NCBI GenBank assembly: GCA_002364735.1
Contig: DEZB01000065.1
Span: forward strand, 1 to 41,467
Source: Bacteroidales bacterium UBA3143
Lineage (GTDB): Bacteria; Bacteroidota; Bacteroidia; Bacteroidales; Dysgonomonadaceae
DNA length: 41,467 nt
Reading direction: 5' to 3'
This document shows positions 1 through 7,418 of the stretch, in pieces. The notes under the pieces were generated by a model, which saw only the letters and a program-made list of their open reading frames with translations, ran no database searches and was not told the DNA's origin. The position numbers and the translations under genes are program-made. Positions within the stretch are counted from its first letter, which is position 1, and every line of letters begins with the position of its first letter.

Positions 1-4
1 TTAA

Positions 5-265
5 CTTAATGACATTGGGGGCACCTCTACTGCAGCTATTGCATCTATGTTGTTTGGTTTGTTGTTTTCAACTTACAATCTTTTTGCTGCTCTTGGTTTC
101 AACCTCCCTGTTGCTTGGGAAGTGGCTTCTGCAATGCAAGCCATTATTGGTATATCTATTTCGCTTATGATTTATGTAGGTGTTAGTCTTATTACAGATG
201 ATGATATTGTGAAAAGCAAACTGTTTATTAAAAGAGCTAATATAATGAATAGGAAATTTGATTGA
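5..265 (+). CDS. C-terminal piece of a membrane transporter, perhaps sodium:solute symporter
   Basis: The reading frame is open from base 5, just after an in-frame TAA at 2-4, and ends with a TGA at 263-265. The encoded 86 or so residues hold two hydrophobic segments: one begins around the ATG at 47 (MLFGLLF), and the second ends in LMIYVGVSLIT. They are followed by a short charged tail. A last membrane helix ending in YVGVSLLT-like residues is common in the sodium:solute symporter family, so that is my best guess. The residues before the ATG (GGTSTAAIAS) look like part of the same protein, so this is a truncated gene end rather than a gene starting at 47. The stop at 2-4 may be a real disruption or an edge error. 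It converges on ligD with only 13 bases between the stops. Confidence 0.45.
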   Translation, partial: LNDIGGTSTAAIASMLFGLLFSTYNLFAALGFNLPVAWEVASAMQAIIGISISLMIYVGVSLITDDDIVKSKLFIKRANIMNRKFD

Positions 266-278
266 AAAGGATTAGGTA

Positions 279-2819
279 TTACTTTAATATTAAATCAAGC
301 GTCTTTTCCATATCAATCCCTTCGCCCAAAACCGGAGCAAATATATCACCTTTCTCTATAATTCGTTCAAGGGCATTATGGATGGTGAAATCACTTATTT
401 TTAATCCTTCCTTTACTTCATCCCATTCCAAAGGCATCGAAACGGTTGCACCCCGTTTTGGTCGAACACTGTAAACGCTCGCAACTGTTTGACCACTTCT
501 GTTTTGCAAATAATCTAAGTAGATTTTTGCACCACGCTTCTTCACTGTTCGTTCAAGAGTTGTAATATCAGGAAGTTTTTGCATTACGAGTTGTACAATA
601 ATATGCGCAAAGTCTTTGACCTGATCATAAGTGTACTTTGCTCCCATCGGAACAAAAATATGAATACCTGTGCTGCCCGATGTTTTACAATAGGAGGGTA
701 TTTTATATTTATCAAGTATTTCTTTTGCGATTAACGCTGTTTCAATCACCTGTTCGAATGTGTTTTTTGGCGAAGGATCTAAATCAATAATCATATAATC
801 TGGATGATCGGGTGACTGTATTCTGCTGTTCCATGGGTTTAACTCAATGCATCCCAGGTTATTCAGATATCCCAATGTTTCTTTATTGTTGCAAACAATA
901 TATTCTATCTCTTTTTGGCTTGACTCAGAATAAACCAAAGTTGTGTCTACCCACTTAGGAGCTTCTCCTCCCGCATCTTTGTGATAAAAACTTTCGCCGT
1001 CTATGCCATTTGGGTATCGGTTCAGCGATTGAGCTCTATCTTTCAGATAGGGTAAGATATATTTACTCACTTGCTGGTAGTAATTAATAAGATCGCCTTT
1101 GGTAATCTTCTCTTTCTCCCAATAGAGTTTATCTAAATTTGTGAATTTTAATTCCCTCTTTACAGAAGGTGCTTTTTTCTTCTGTGATGTTTTGTTGGTT
1201 TTATTCTCTTTCACATTTTCTATGTTGTTCAGTTCATCGGTTTCTTTCAAACTTTCATCTCGTAAATCCTTGGGGATTTTATCTTCTCGTATTCCAACAA
1301 AAACTGGATGACGAAACATGTTATCAGCTGTTCTTTCGCTATACTTTATTGTGCAAACAATTTTAGGTTCAACCCAAGTAGCAGGCATATTAGTGTGAGG
1401 TGTCTCACTAAAAGGCATTTCAGATGTAACCAAAGGTTGCAGCATTGCGTAAATTTCATATAAAAGCTGATTAGAGAATCCAGTACCAGTGTGACCCGCA
1501 TAAATCAATTCTCCATTTTGATAAGTTCCTAAAAGTAGTGCGCCAAATCCTGTACGTGATCCACGTGGTTCGGTATAACCAACAATTACAGCTTCTTCTG
1601 TACGTGCTGTTTTCACCTTTAACCACTCCTTGCTGCGACTCCCTTTGTGATATTGAGATGATTTCCGTTTAGCGATCATTCCTTCAAGACCTGCTTTACT
1701 TACTTGATCAAAAAAAGCTTTTCCTTCAGTTTCAATATGATCGCAATACTTTACATGTTCGCTTTCTATCAAAGCATCTCTCAATAGTTCTTTGCGTTGT
1801 ATCAAAGAAAGCTCCATTGTGCTGTGTCCATTCAAGAAAAGAAGGTCAAACACGTTATAAACTAACGGAGCATTCAAGTTATCGCCAAAATGTTGTAGAG
1901 TCTGAAAATCGGGCTGATTATCTGTATTATACGCAACAATTTCGCCATCCAATATCATTTGATGTTGTTGTTGCTTCAATGCCTCTTCAATGGGCAGGTA
2001 TTTACCTAAATAAGAGAGTCCATTGCGTGAATATAAACGAAATTTATCAGTTATTTCAGCAATTGCTCTGTATCCATCCCATTTAATTTCGAACAGCCAC
2101 TCCTCGTCATCAAATGCGTGTTCGCTAAGAGTTGCCAGCATGGGTTTTATATAATCATCCAACTTCTTTTGATTGGATAAATAGGGAGCAAAGTTTCTTT
2201 TACGAGGAGTGCTTTTTATCGTTTTTTTTTTGAAGTTTTTGTAACGCTTTTCAGCATAAGCTGTTACTTTAGAGTCTGTGGGTGTATAACTTTCGGCATC
2301 ATAACTATCAGAAACTGCAAACTCATCCTTGTGTTTGATCAAAAGCCAAGCATTATCACTATCCGCACTTTTTAGTTTCACAAGAGCGAACTCACCTTTT
2401 AACTTCTCACCATGAAGAATCACTTTCAGTGAACCTTTCTTTAATCCATCTAACAGTACCTCTTCATCACCCTTATCCTCAGTTTTTTCTAACGCCTCGT
2501 ATTTTCCTTCGTCCCATATTTCAACTTCTCCACCTCCGTAACTATCTTCAGGAATACTTCCCTCGAAGGTTCTATAAGAAAAAGGATGATCTTCAACCAT
2601 CATTGCCAGTCGCTTATCTTTCGGGTTCAAAGAAGGACCTTTTGGAACAGCCCAGCTTTTCAGTACTCCTTCCATTTCTAATCGGAAGTCGTAATGCAAT
2701 CGTGTTGCCGCATGTCGTTGAACCACAAAGATAAGCTTCTCGGATGCTTTCTCCTCTTTTCCCTCTGGTTCAGATGTCTTTTCAAAATCACGCTTTTGGT
2801 TATATTCTTTTAGTCCCAT
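279..2819 (-). CDS. ligD: ATP-dependent DNA ligase LigD (three-domain, NHEJ)
   Basis: This 846-residue protein is the multifunctional end-processing ligase of bacterial non-homologous end joining. Domain order is phosphoesterase, ligase, polymerase, as in Pseudomonas LigD. The 3'-phosphoesterase part (about 28-170) shows the HAATRLHYDFRLE motif (H36, H42, D44) and EDHP near 77-80. The ligase part (about 222-515) has the nucleotidyl-transfer motif EIKWDGYR with catalytic K246, then DGEIV near 292 and the motif V-like EWLKVK near 398. A lysine-rich linker (about 530-555) leads to the primase-polymerase part (about 555-840), with metal-binding IIDLDP (D679, D681), SGSTGIHIF near 714-722 and LDYLQNRSGQT near 768-778. 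All key residues are present, so it should be active. It lies 18 bases downstream of ku in the same direction, so the two are probably one transcript. The start is the only ATG in front of the phosphoesterase domain. Confidence 0.95.
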   Translation of the reverse strand: MGLKEYNQKRDFEKTSEPEGKEEKASEKLIFVVQRHAATRLHYDFRLEMEGVLKSWAVPKGPSLNPKDKRLAMMVEDHPFSYRTFEGSIPEDSYGGGEVEIWDEGKYEALEKTEDKGDEEVLLDGLKKGSLKVILHGEKLKGEFALVKLKSADSDNAWLLIKHKDEFAVSDSYDAESYTPTDSKVTAYAEKRYKNFKKKTIKSTPRKRNFAPYLSNQKKLDDYIKPMLATLSEHAFDDEEWLFEIKWDGYRAIAEITDKFRLYSRNGLSYLGKYLPIEEALKQQQHQMILDGEIVAYNTDNQPDFQTLQHFGDNLNAPLVYNVFDLLFLNGHSTMELSLIQRKELLRDALIESEHVKYCDHIETEGKAFFDQVSKAGLEGMIAKRKSSQYHKGSRSKEWLKVKTARTEEAVIVGYTEPRGSRTGFGALLLGTYQNGELIYAGHTGTGFSNQLLYEIYAMLQPLVTSEMPFSETPHTNMPATWVEPKIVCTIKYSERTADNMFRHPVFVGIREDKIPKDLRDESLKETDELNNIENVKENKTNKTSQKKKAPSVKRELKFTNLDKLYWEKEKITKGDLINYYQQVSKYILPYLKDRAQSLNRYPNGIDGESFYHKDAGGEAPKWVDTTLVYSESSQKEIEYIVCNNKETLGYLNNLGCIELNPWNSRIQSPDHPDYMIIDLDPSPKNTFEQVIETALIAKEILDKYKIPSYCKTSGSTGIHIFVPMGAKYTYDQVKDFAHIIVQLVMQKLPDITTLERTVKKRGAKIYLDYLQNRSGQTVASVYSVRPKRGATVSMPLEWDEVKEGLKISDFTIHNALERIIEKGDIFAPVLGEGIDMEKTLDLILK

Positions 2820-2837
2820 ATTCTTTATCCAATAGCA

Positions 2838-3611
2838 TTAGGAAACTTTTTTCTTTGATTTCTCTAAACTTGCTTTCAACTGTGACATCAAGTCAATCGT
2901 CTTTTCCGACTTCGCTTCAGGAGCACTTATCTTTGGCTTTTTCCCTTTGGCTTTTTGCTCAATGATTTTCAGCAAATCTTCTTTATAACTGTCAACATAT
3001 TGTTCAGGTTTGAATTTTTCAGAAGTTTGTTCTATTAAAGCAATAGCCATTTTAAGTTCTCCCTCTTTCACCGTCTTCTTGGGTATTTTCAGTTCATCAT
3101 AACTACGGATATCTTCGGGGAAGCGTATCTTATTCAGAAGAATAATATCTTTATAGGGTTTTATGACACAGAGATTTTCTTTTGTTCTCATCACAAATGT
3201 GCCTACACCAACCATGCCCGTTTTCTTCAAAGCTTTAAGAAGTAAGGCATAAGCATTCTCTCCATTCTTTTGAGGTTCCAGATAGTAGGGAGTTTCAAAA
3301 TAGACACTCTCAATTTCTTCCTCTTTCACAAATTGTTCTATCGAAAGCATTTTACTTTTTTCGGGACTTGCCGCTTCAAAATCTTCGTCTTCTAAAACGA
3401 TGTATTCATCATTCATTTTGTAGCCTTTCACAATGTTTTCCCACGGAACTTCCTTTCCAGTTTTCTCATTAACACGTTTATAGTGAATGTTGCTTTGATC
3501 ATTTTTATCCAGCATGTCCAAATCCAAATTGCTGCTTTCCGTAGCAGAATACATTTTTATGGGGATGTTTACCAAACCAAATCCAATGGCACCGTTCCAA
3601 ATTGCTTTCAT
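2838..3611 (-). CDS. ku: Non-homologous end-joining protein Ku
   Basis: Ku is the homodimeric ring that loads on double-strand DNA ends and recruits LigD. The 257-residue protein starts MKAIWNGAIGFGLVNIP, the canonical bacterial Ku beginning, and the conserved features continue: KMYSATE, the YKRV and EVPWENIVKGY region (about 44-64), and ETPYYLEP (about 106-113). It ends with LMSQLKASLEK and a basic tail, which in the family is where LigD contact and DNA binding occur. The frame is open another 33 codons upstream, but those residues do not resemble Ku, so the ATG at 3611 is preferred. It is first in a ku-ligD unit on the minus strand. Length is usual for the single-domain bacterial family. 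Confidence 0.95.
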   Translation of the reverse strand: MKAIWNGAIGFGLVNIPIKMYSATESSNLDLDMLDKNDQSNIHYKRVNEKTGKEVPWENIVKGYKMNDEYIVLEDEDFEAASPEKSKMLSIEQFVKEEEIESVYFETPYYLEPQKNGENAYALLLKALKKTGMVGVGTFVMRTKENLCVIKPYKDIILLNKIRFPEDIRSYDELKIPKKTVKEGELKMAIALIEQTSEKFKPEQYVDSYKEDLLKIIEQKAKGKKPKISAPEAKSEKTIDLMSQLKASLEKSKKKVS

Positions 3612-4030
3612 AGTTATGTTTTTTAAAATTTTCTGTTGAGTAATTATAACGTCATGTGATAAAGGAAGGTTCGAACACTCTATTATAATGAGTAAAACAT
3701 TTAGAGACAAGCTATGTATTGTTTATAGTAGGGAAAATAAAATTTTGGATATTTGATCTTTCTCTACCACTCCCACTGCTAATTATTAGTCTTTTTATGT
3801 TCTTTATCTGTGAAGGGAAATGCTTAATAATCAGCATTATACTTTGACACCTTCAGGAGATTAATGGGTGAGAAGAAGGGAGCTTAAATTTTCAGTCTGA
3901 ACGCAGCCATTAATACTCAATTTTTTGGTCAACTGACAAAACTATTTATAATTATCGATTGTTTTAAAGTTGCAAATATAGAATCACAGTATTATGGTTT
4001 TATATTATTAATCATTTAAACTATAAAGTC
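3612..4030. other. Intergenic region between divergent ku and the lysine-rich mini-gene
   Basis: About 420 bases upstream of both ku (minus) and the mini-gene (plus). It must hold both promoters. The only element I can point to is TAAAGTTG at 3965-3972, one base off the Bacteroidota -7 consensus TANNTTTG and about 60 bases before the plus-strand ATG. No open frame, hairpin terminator or repeat stands out. Confidence 0.4.
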
Positions 4031-4132
4031 ATGGAAAAGAAAAAACAAGAAGACAAGGCCAAAACAACTAAGGCTAAAGATTCTAAAGACAAAGCACAAA
4101 AAGACACTAAGAAAAATGACACTAAAAAGTAG
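4031..4132 (+). CDS. Lysine-rich 33-residue mini-protein
   Basis: A short frame encodes 33 residues beginning MEKKKQEDKAKTTKAKDS. It is almost entirely K, D, T, A, Q and N, with no hydrophobic segment. Three observations support it as real. Its start strongly resembles the first 20 residues of the DUF892 protein encoded 330 bases downstream. The region just before both ATGs is also similar (A/T-rich with AAACT and a TATAA box-like stretch ending in AT or AC). A hairpin followed by six T residues lies 25 bases after its stop. It is probably a cytoplasmic, highly charged, disordered peptide, and its function is unknown. It could instead be a decayed 5' fragment of a duplicated DUF892 gene, but the clean stop and terminator argue for a free-standing gene. 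Confidence 0.55.
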   Translation: MEKKKQEDKAKTTKAKDSKDKAQKDTKKNDTKK

Positions 4133-4156
4133 GGTGTGAGTTCTATAAAGGTAGTG

Positions 4157-4180
4157 CCACTTAATGAGTAGTGGTTTTTT
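4157..4180 (+). terminator. Hairpin terminator after the mini-gene
   Basis: CCACT (4157-4161) pairs with AGTGG (4170-4174) and is followed directly by six T residues. It lies 25 bases after the mini-gene stop. Confidence 0.65.
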
Positions 4181-4198
4181 ATGATGTTTAAATAGATA

Positions 4199-4230
4199 GA
4201 GCAGGCGGTAATAAATTTTACAGCCTGTTC
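4199..4230 (+). terminator. Second imperfect hairpin
   Basis: GAGCAGGC (4199-4206) pairs with GCCTGTTC (4223-4230) with one G-T wobble, and an inner GTAA/TTAC pairing extends it. It is followed by a short T-containing run (TTGTAT). It could be a backup terminator, and the weak T-run makes this uncertain. Confidence 0.4.
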
Positions 4231-4458
4231 TTGTATAGTGTAGTTCCATCTTTTTTTATTTAGAAAACCTATTTAAGTTAAGCTCCTAATTCATCTGCTT
4301 TTTGGCTTTTAATTATTTTTCGGATTAAACATTATTTATTTAGATGTTAAACCAAAACCATTTTTCATCTTCTTTTGTTTTATGATATATGATAACACGG
4401 TTTTTATAAATTGAAAATTGCATTATCAATAATTTTAAAACTCTAAAAACTTTATAAC

Positions 4459-5154
4459 ATGGAAAAGAAAAAAGACGAAGACAAAAAGAAAGACACTAAA
4501 ACTACTAAAGAGAAGGATTCAAATACAAAAAGTAAAGCTTCTGATAGTAAAAGTAAATCTTCAGATAAAAAAACAAGTAATAGCACTAAAACCAATAAGT
4601 CGGATGATAAAAAATCCAAGCCTGAAAAAAAGGGTAAACTTAAAGAAACGGATGAAAACGCATTGAAGGATTTTTTGGTAGATGAACTAAAGGATATTTA
4701 TTTCGCTGAACACGAAATATTGAAAGGTCTTACCAAAATGAAAGATGCTGCTACTTCAGACAAATTAAAAAAAGCTATTGATTTACACTACAATCAAACG
4801 GAAACACAAATTGTACGTCTGGAAGAGGCTTTTGGAATGTTTGATGAAAAACCCACTAAGAAAAAGTGTGAGGCAATTATTGGTATTTTAAAAGAGGGCG
4901 ATGATATATTAGAAGATACCGATGAGGGAACTATGGTGCGCGATGCGGCCATAATTATTGCTTCGCAAAAGGTGGAACATTACGAAATTGCCACTTATGG
5001 AAGTCTTGCCGAATTGGCGCGCACAATTGACAGAGATGATGTAGCCGAGGTGCTCGAAAAAACGCTAACTGAGGAAAAAGAAACAGATGTTTCCTTAACC
5101 GAATTGGCCGTTGATAAAATAAATGAAGCAGCTGCACAAGAAGATGCAGATTAG
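4459..5154 (+). CDS. DUF892/YciF-type ferritin-like protein with lysine-rich N-terminal tail
   Basis: The protein has 231 residues in two parts. Residues 1-62 are a low-complexity tail of K, D, S and T (MEKKKDEDKKKDTKTT at the start), expected to be disordered. Residues about 65-225 match the DUF892 (YciE/YciF) fold, a four-helix ferritin-like bundle: ALKDFLVDELKDIYFAEHEIL, then HYNQTETQIVRLEEAF, then the QKVEHYEIATYGSL helix, then the last helix with TLTEEKETD. Acidic and histidine residues placed to bind metal include E76, E86, H110, E115, E174, H175 and E206. Family members are stress-induced and small. The basic tail is an addition typical of proteins that may touch DNA or acidic partners, which is inference. 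The tail resembles the mini-gene just upstream. Two hairpins follow the stop. Confidence 0.88.
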   Translation: MEKKKDEDKKKDTKTTKEKDSNTKSKASDSKSKSSDKKTSNSTKTNKSDDKKSKPEKKGKLKETDENALKDFLVDELKDIYFAEHEILKGLTKMKDAATSDKLKKAIDLHYNQTETQIVRLEEAFGMFDEKPTKKKCEAIIGILKEGDDILEDTDEGTMVRDAAIIIASQKVEHYEIATYGSLAELARTIDRDDVAEVLEKTLTEEKETDVSLTELAVDKINEAAAQEDAD

Positions 5155-5155
5155 T

Positions 5156-5178
5156 GTAACTATTAATAGTTACGCTTT
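5156..5178 (+). terminator. Perfect inverted repeat just after the DUF892 stop
   Basis: GTAACTATT (5156-5164) is followed immediately by its reverse complement AATAGTTAC (5165-5173), then GCTTTTT. As RNA it must leave a small loop at the centre. The stem is A/T-rich, so it is a weak terminator at best, backed up by the hairpin at 5221. Confidence 0.45.
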
Positions 5179-5220
5179 TTCTGGTTTGTTAAATGGGTTT
5201 TATTCTTTTTTTTTGGTGTA

Positions 5221-5256
5221 AACAGACTGTAGCTTCTACAGTCTGTTTTGTTTTAT
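5221..5256 (+). terminator. Strong hairpin terminator for the DUF892 gene
   Basis: AACAGACTGTAG (5221-5232) pairs perfectly with CTACAGTCTGTT (5236-5247) around a CTT loop. TTGTTTTATT follows, a good plus-strand terminator. Confidence 0.75.
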
Positions 5257-5272
5257 TGCTATATATATAGTA

Positions 5273-5306
5273 ACAAAAAAACCCCCGATGACAGGTACAT
5301 CGGGGG
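5273..5306 (-). terminator. Strong hairpin terminator for the DUF6261-like gene
   Basis: On the minus strand CCCCCGATG and CATCGGGGG (5298-5306 and 5282-5290) form a nine-pair GC-rich stem with a seven-base loop. Seven T residues follow on that strand (A run at 5275-5281 on the plus strand). It lies 33 bases after the stop of the minus-strand gene ending at 5339. Confidence 0.9.
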
Positions 5307-5338
5307 AGTTAATTCTGAATTTATAAATCCTTTAAAAG

Positions 5339-6298
5339 CTACTTTTCAGTAGAAGAGATGTCAGACAATGGCTTGGTAGACATGGCTGCATTTCGGTTGT
5401 CATCTAAAAGATTAAAATTTTCAATTTTATCTCCTTCACTTTCAAGCGCTACATTCTCAGCAGCAATCCCGTTGTAAAGTGCAGTGAAATGAGTGGGAGA
5501 CAAGGGCATTTCGGATGTTGGCTCAAGAGCCATAACGGGTTCAACCCCTTCTGTGTTTTCGAGCGCTGCATCTGCTTTCTTTTTGTTGTTAGTCAAACGT
5601 AATTTGACTTTGCTTTCAGCCGAAACAATCGCAATATTTAACTCATCGATTAATAAGGAGTAGTCCAATGCTACGTAGCGCGCCTGCGATAGATTAATTT
5701 GGTTAAAGAAATTGCGTAAAGCAGCATTCACTTCCTTCACAAGCGGTGGAGACATTGTGTTAGGTCTCGATGCAATCGAAGCATTCCGCTCAAGCCATAC
5801 TTGAGAGAAAAGCGAATTTGCTACACGCAAATTGTCCATGTATCCAGCTAAGTTTAAAGCAGCATAAGCCGTTTCCAACGATTCGTCTTTGTCTAATCGA
5901 TGAAAAAACTGACCTATTCTTTCACTCGCTGTTTCATGCGTGTCTTTATTTAAATAATCCAGAGAGCGTTCCACCTCTGGTCTTGCTATCTTCACATGAG
6001 CTTGCAATGACAATTCATCAGCTTTGATGTGAACCCGCATTTGAGCAGATATTAAACCTGCATACTTTAGGCGTTGCTCGTGTAAAGAGGTCAACTCTTT
6101 CGTCAAAGGATGAGCCCGATATTTATCTTCTAAAAATAGAAGTTGCGGTTTCAACCCTTTCAGAATCTCATACGTGTCTGTGAGTTTAAGGCTTTCAGGA
6201 TCATACTTTTCAGCAATGGTGATCACCTTATTAGCAAACTGAGGAAGTTCCAACTTCCTAAATTTCGAAAGTAAAAAATTTTTTTTTACCGTTTTCAT
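5339..6298 (-). CDS. Hypothetical protein resembling DUF6261
   Basis: The protein has 319 residues with no signal peptide and no membrane segment, mainly helical in character and with many leucine-spaced helices (for example LKLTDTYEILKGLKPQL and SERIGQFFHRLD). Its start (MKTVKKNFLLSKFRKLELPQF) and the NALRNFF/YSLLIDELN segments are like Bacteroidota proteins grouped as DUF6261, from memory and not checked. The last 70 or so residues are low-complexity and rich in E, S and P, and are likely disordered. Function is unknown. It has its own candidate promoter about 150 bases upstream and a strong terminator, so it is a single-gene unit. Members of this group are often found near repeats, and here a 41-base tandem array lies upstream of the promoter. 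The cause of that association, if any, is not known. Confidence 0.55.
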   Translation of the reverse strand: MKTVKKNFLLSKFRKLELPQFANKVITIAEKYDPESLKLTDTYEILKGLKPQLLFLEDKYRAHPLTKELTSLHEQRLKYAGLISAQMRVHIKADELSLQAHVKIARPEVERSLDYLNKDTHETASERIGQFFHRLDKDESLETAYAALNLAGYMDNLRVANSLFSQVWLERNASIASRPNTMSPPLVKEVNAALRNFFNQINLSQARYVALDYSLLIDELNIAIVSAESKVKLRLTNNKKKADAALENTEGVEPVMALEPTSEMPLSPTHFTALYNGIAAENVALESEGDKIENFNLLDDNRNAAMSTKPLSDISSTEK

Positions 6299-6452
6299 GG
6301 GTATAAAGTATTAAATTAGAATTAAGACAGTGTTAACAAACCACTCTCAATAATTTTTTAAATTAAGCCTACCTGTCTGACATAACTTTTAGTATTAGAT
6401 ATGGAGATTGTTAAGATTAACTGTCTATGGATACATTGTGTATCTCACACTG

Positions 6453-6484
6453 CAAAAATACATAATAAAATTTGAATAACCAAC
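6453..6484 (-). promoter_or_regulatory. Candidate Bacteroidota-type promoter for the DUF6261-like gene
   Basis: On the minus strand, TTG (plus 6481-6483) is followed after 20 bases by TATTTTTG (plus 6453-6460), which fits the TTG...TANNTTTG pattern. The leader would be about 150 bases. Confidence 0.5.
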
Positions 6485-6651
6485 GAATGTTTTAAGTAGA
6501 AATCAACCCCAATTTTAATGATATAATGTATATAAATTATAATCGCATGATAATCAATAAATTTCAAGATATTCTCTTTTTGCCCTAAAACAAACATTAC
6601 GTTTCTATAACATTCTTTACACAGGTATTCTATCTTTAAATCATATCGTTT

Positions 6652-7184
6652 CAAATTGTTTGACGGAACGTTTCTCTGCCTTCAAAATTTTTTCAGGAAG
6701 TAAATAGAACGGTTCTTTGCGTTAAAAAACATCTCAGGGAGAAAACGGAACGGTTCGATTTCTTAAAAAACACGTCAGGGAGAAAATGGAATGGTTCGAT
6801 TACTTAAAAATCACCTCAGGGAGAAAATGGAACGGTTCGATTACTTAAAAATCACCTCAGGGAGAAAATGGAACGGTTCTATTTCATGAAAATCATCTCA
6901 GGGAGAAAATGGAACGGTTCTCTATCTTGAAAATCATCTCAGGGAGAAAATGGAACGGTTCTATATCTTGAAAATCACCTCAGGGAGAAAATGGAACGGT
7001 TCTATATCTTAAAAATCATCTCAGGGAGGAAATGGAATGGTTCTATATCTTAAAAATCATCTCAGGGAGGAAATGGAATGGTTCTATATCTTGAAAAACA
7101 CCTCAGGAAGAAAATTGAACGGTTCTATTCTTTAAAAAACACCTCAACGAAGAAATAAAACTTGATAGGATGTGGAAAATTATC
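6652..7184. repeat. Tandem array of 41-base units, 11 good copies plus two decayed edges
   Basis: The block TCAGGGAG recurs with a strict 41-base step at 6693, 6734, 6775, 6816, 6857, 6898, 6939, 6980, 7021, 7062 and 7103. Degraded units lie at 6652 and 7144. Each good unit runs TCAGGGAGAAAATGG, then a GAACNGTTC dyad (some copies GAATGGTTC), then a variable 10 bases, then AAAATCAYC. Central copies are nearly identical (units at 6775 and 6816 differ by one base), while edge copies diverge, the usual mark of unequal exchange inside an array. Forty-one is not a multiple of three, and stops occur in all frames over the whole array, so it is not one long protein. There are no unique spacers, so it is not CRISPR. 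Confidence 0.95.
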
Positions 7185-7257
7185 GTAGAAAGGTGATAGA
7201 AGTAATTTTCATATCAAAAAAATGGCTACTCCTATTATAATAAAGTAACAATAGTAG

Positions 7258-7296
7258 TAGTTTTGCAGAACGAATGAGTAAAGTTTTGTATATTTG
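7258..7296 (+). promoter_or_regulatory. Candidate -7 elements upstream of mod
   Basis: Two TANNTTTG matches occur, TAGTTTTG (7258-7265) and TATATTTG (7289-7296). For the second, a TTG lies at 7263-7265, a slightly long gap of 23 bases. The leader to the mod ATG would be about 115 bases. Confidence 0.35.
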
Positions 7297-7418
7297 ATGG
7301 TGCAATAAATTTAAAGGAGTCAAAACTAAATAACAATGTCCATCGCTTAACACAATACTAACATGCTTTGGATAGTTAAACAGATACTATCCATACACAA
7401 TATATACAACAAGAAAAT

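Larger units (their letters stand above)
4133..4458. other. Intergenic region with two hairpins before the DUF892 gene
   Basis: About 325 bases hold a terminator at 4157-4180, a second imperfect hairpin at 4199-4230, and an A/T-rich stretch leading to the DUF892 start. No additional reading frame is credible. A hydrophobic antisense frame here (4016-4249) overlaps the mini-gene and looks spurious. Confidence 0.5.
6299..7418. other. 1.1-kb gene-free region containing the repeat array
   Basis: This lies between divergent genes, the DUF6261-like gene (minus) and mod (plus). It holds a minus promoter candidate (6453-6484), the 41-base array (6652-7184) and candidate plus promoter elements (7258-7296). 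A minus-strand frame at 6445-6654 has an odd composition and overlaps the promoter, so I do not accept it. Confidence 0.7.

Noticed and set aside
3612..3710. 33 more codons in front of Ku
   Set aside because: They do not resemble Ku and lie before the canonical MKAIWNG start.
4016..4249. Antisense hydrophobic frame over the lysine-rich mini-gene
   Set aside because: The hydrophobic content is the complement of lysine-rich A-runs, so it is a by-product.
6445..6654. Minus-strand frame of 69 codons
   Set aside because: It overlaps the promoter candidate, its composition is A/T-driven and it lacks any family resemblance.
6734..6850. GGTTCGATT in several units as a tRNA T-arm
   Set aside because: No acceptor, D or anticodon stems are present, and the motif is only one version of the unit's variable part.
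6652..7184. The array as a CRISPR
   Set aside because: Units are contiguous and similar over the full 41 bases with scattered substitutions. There are no distinct spacers and no cas genes.
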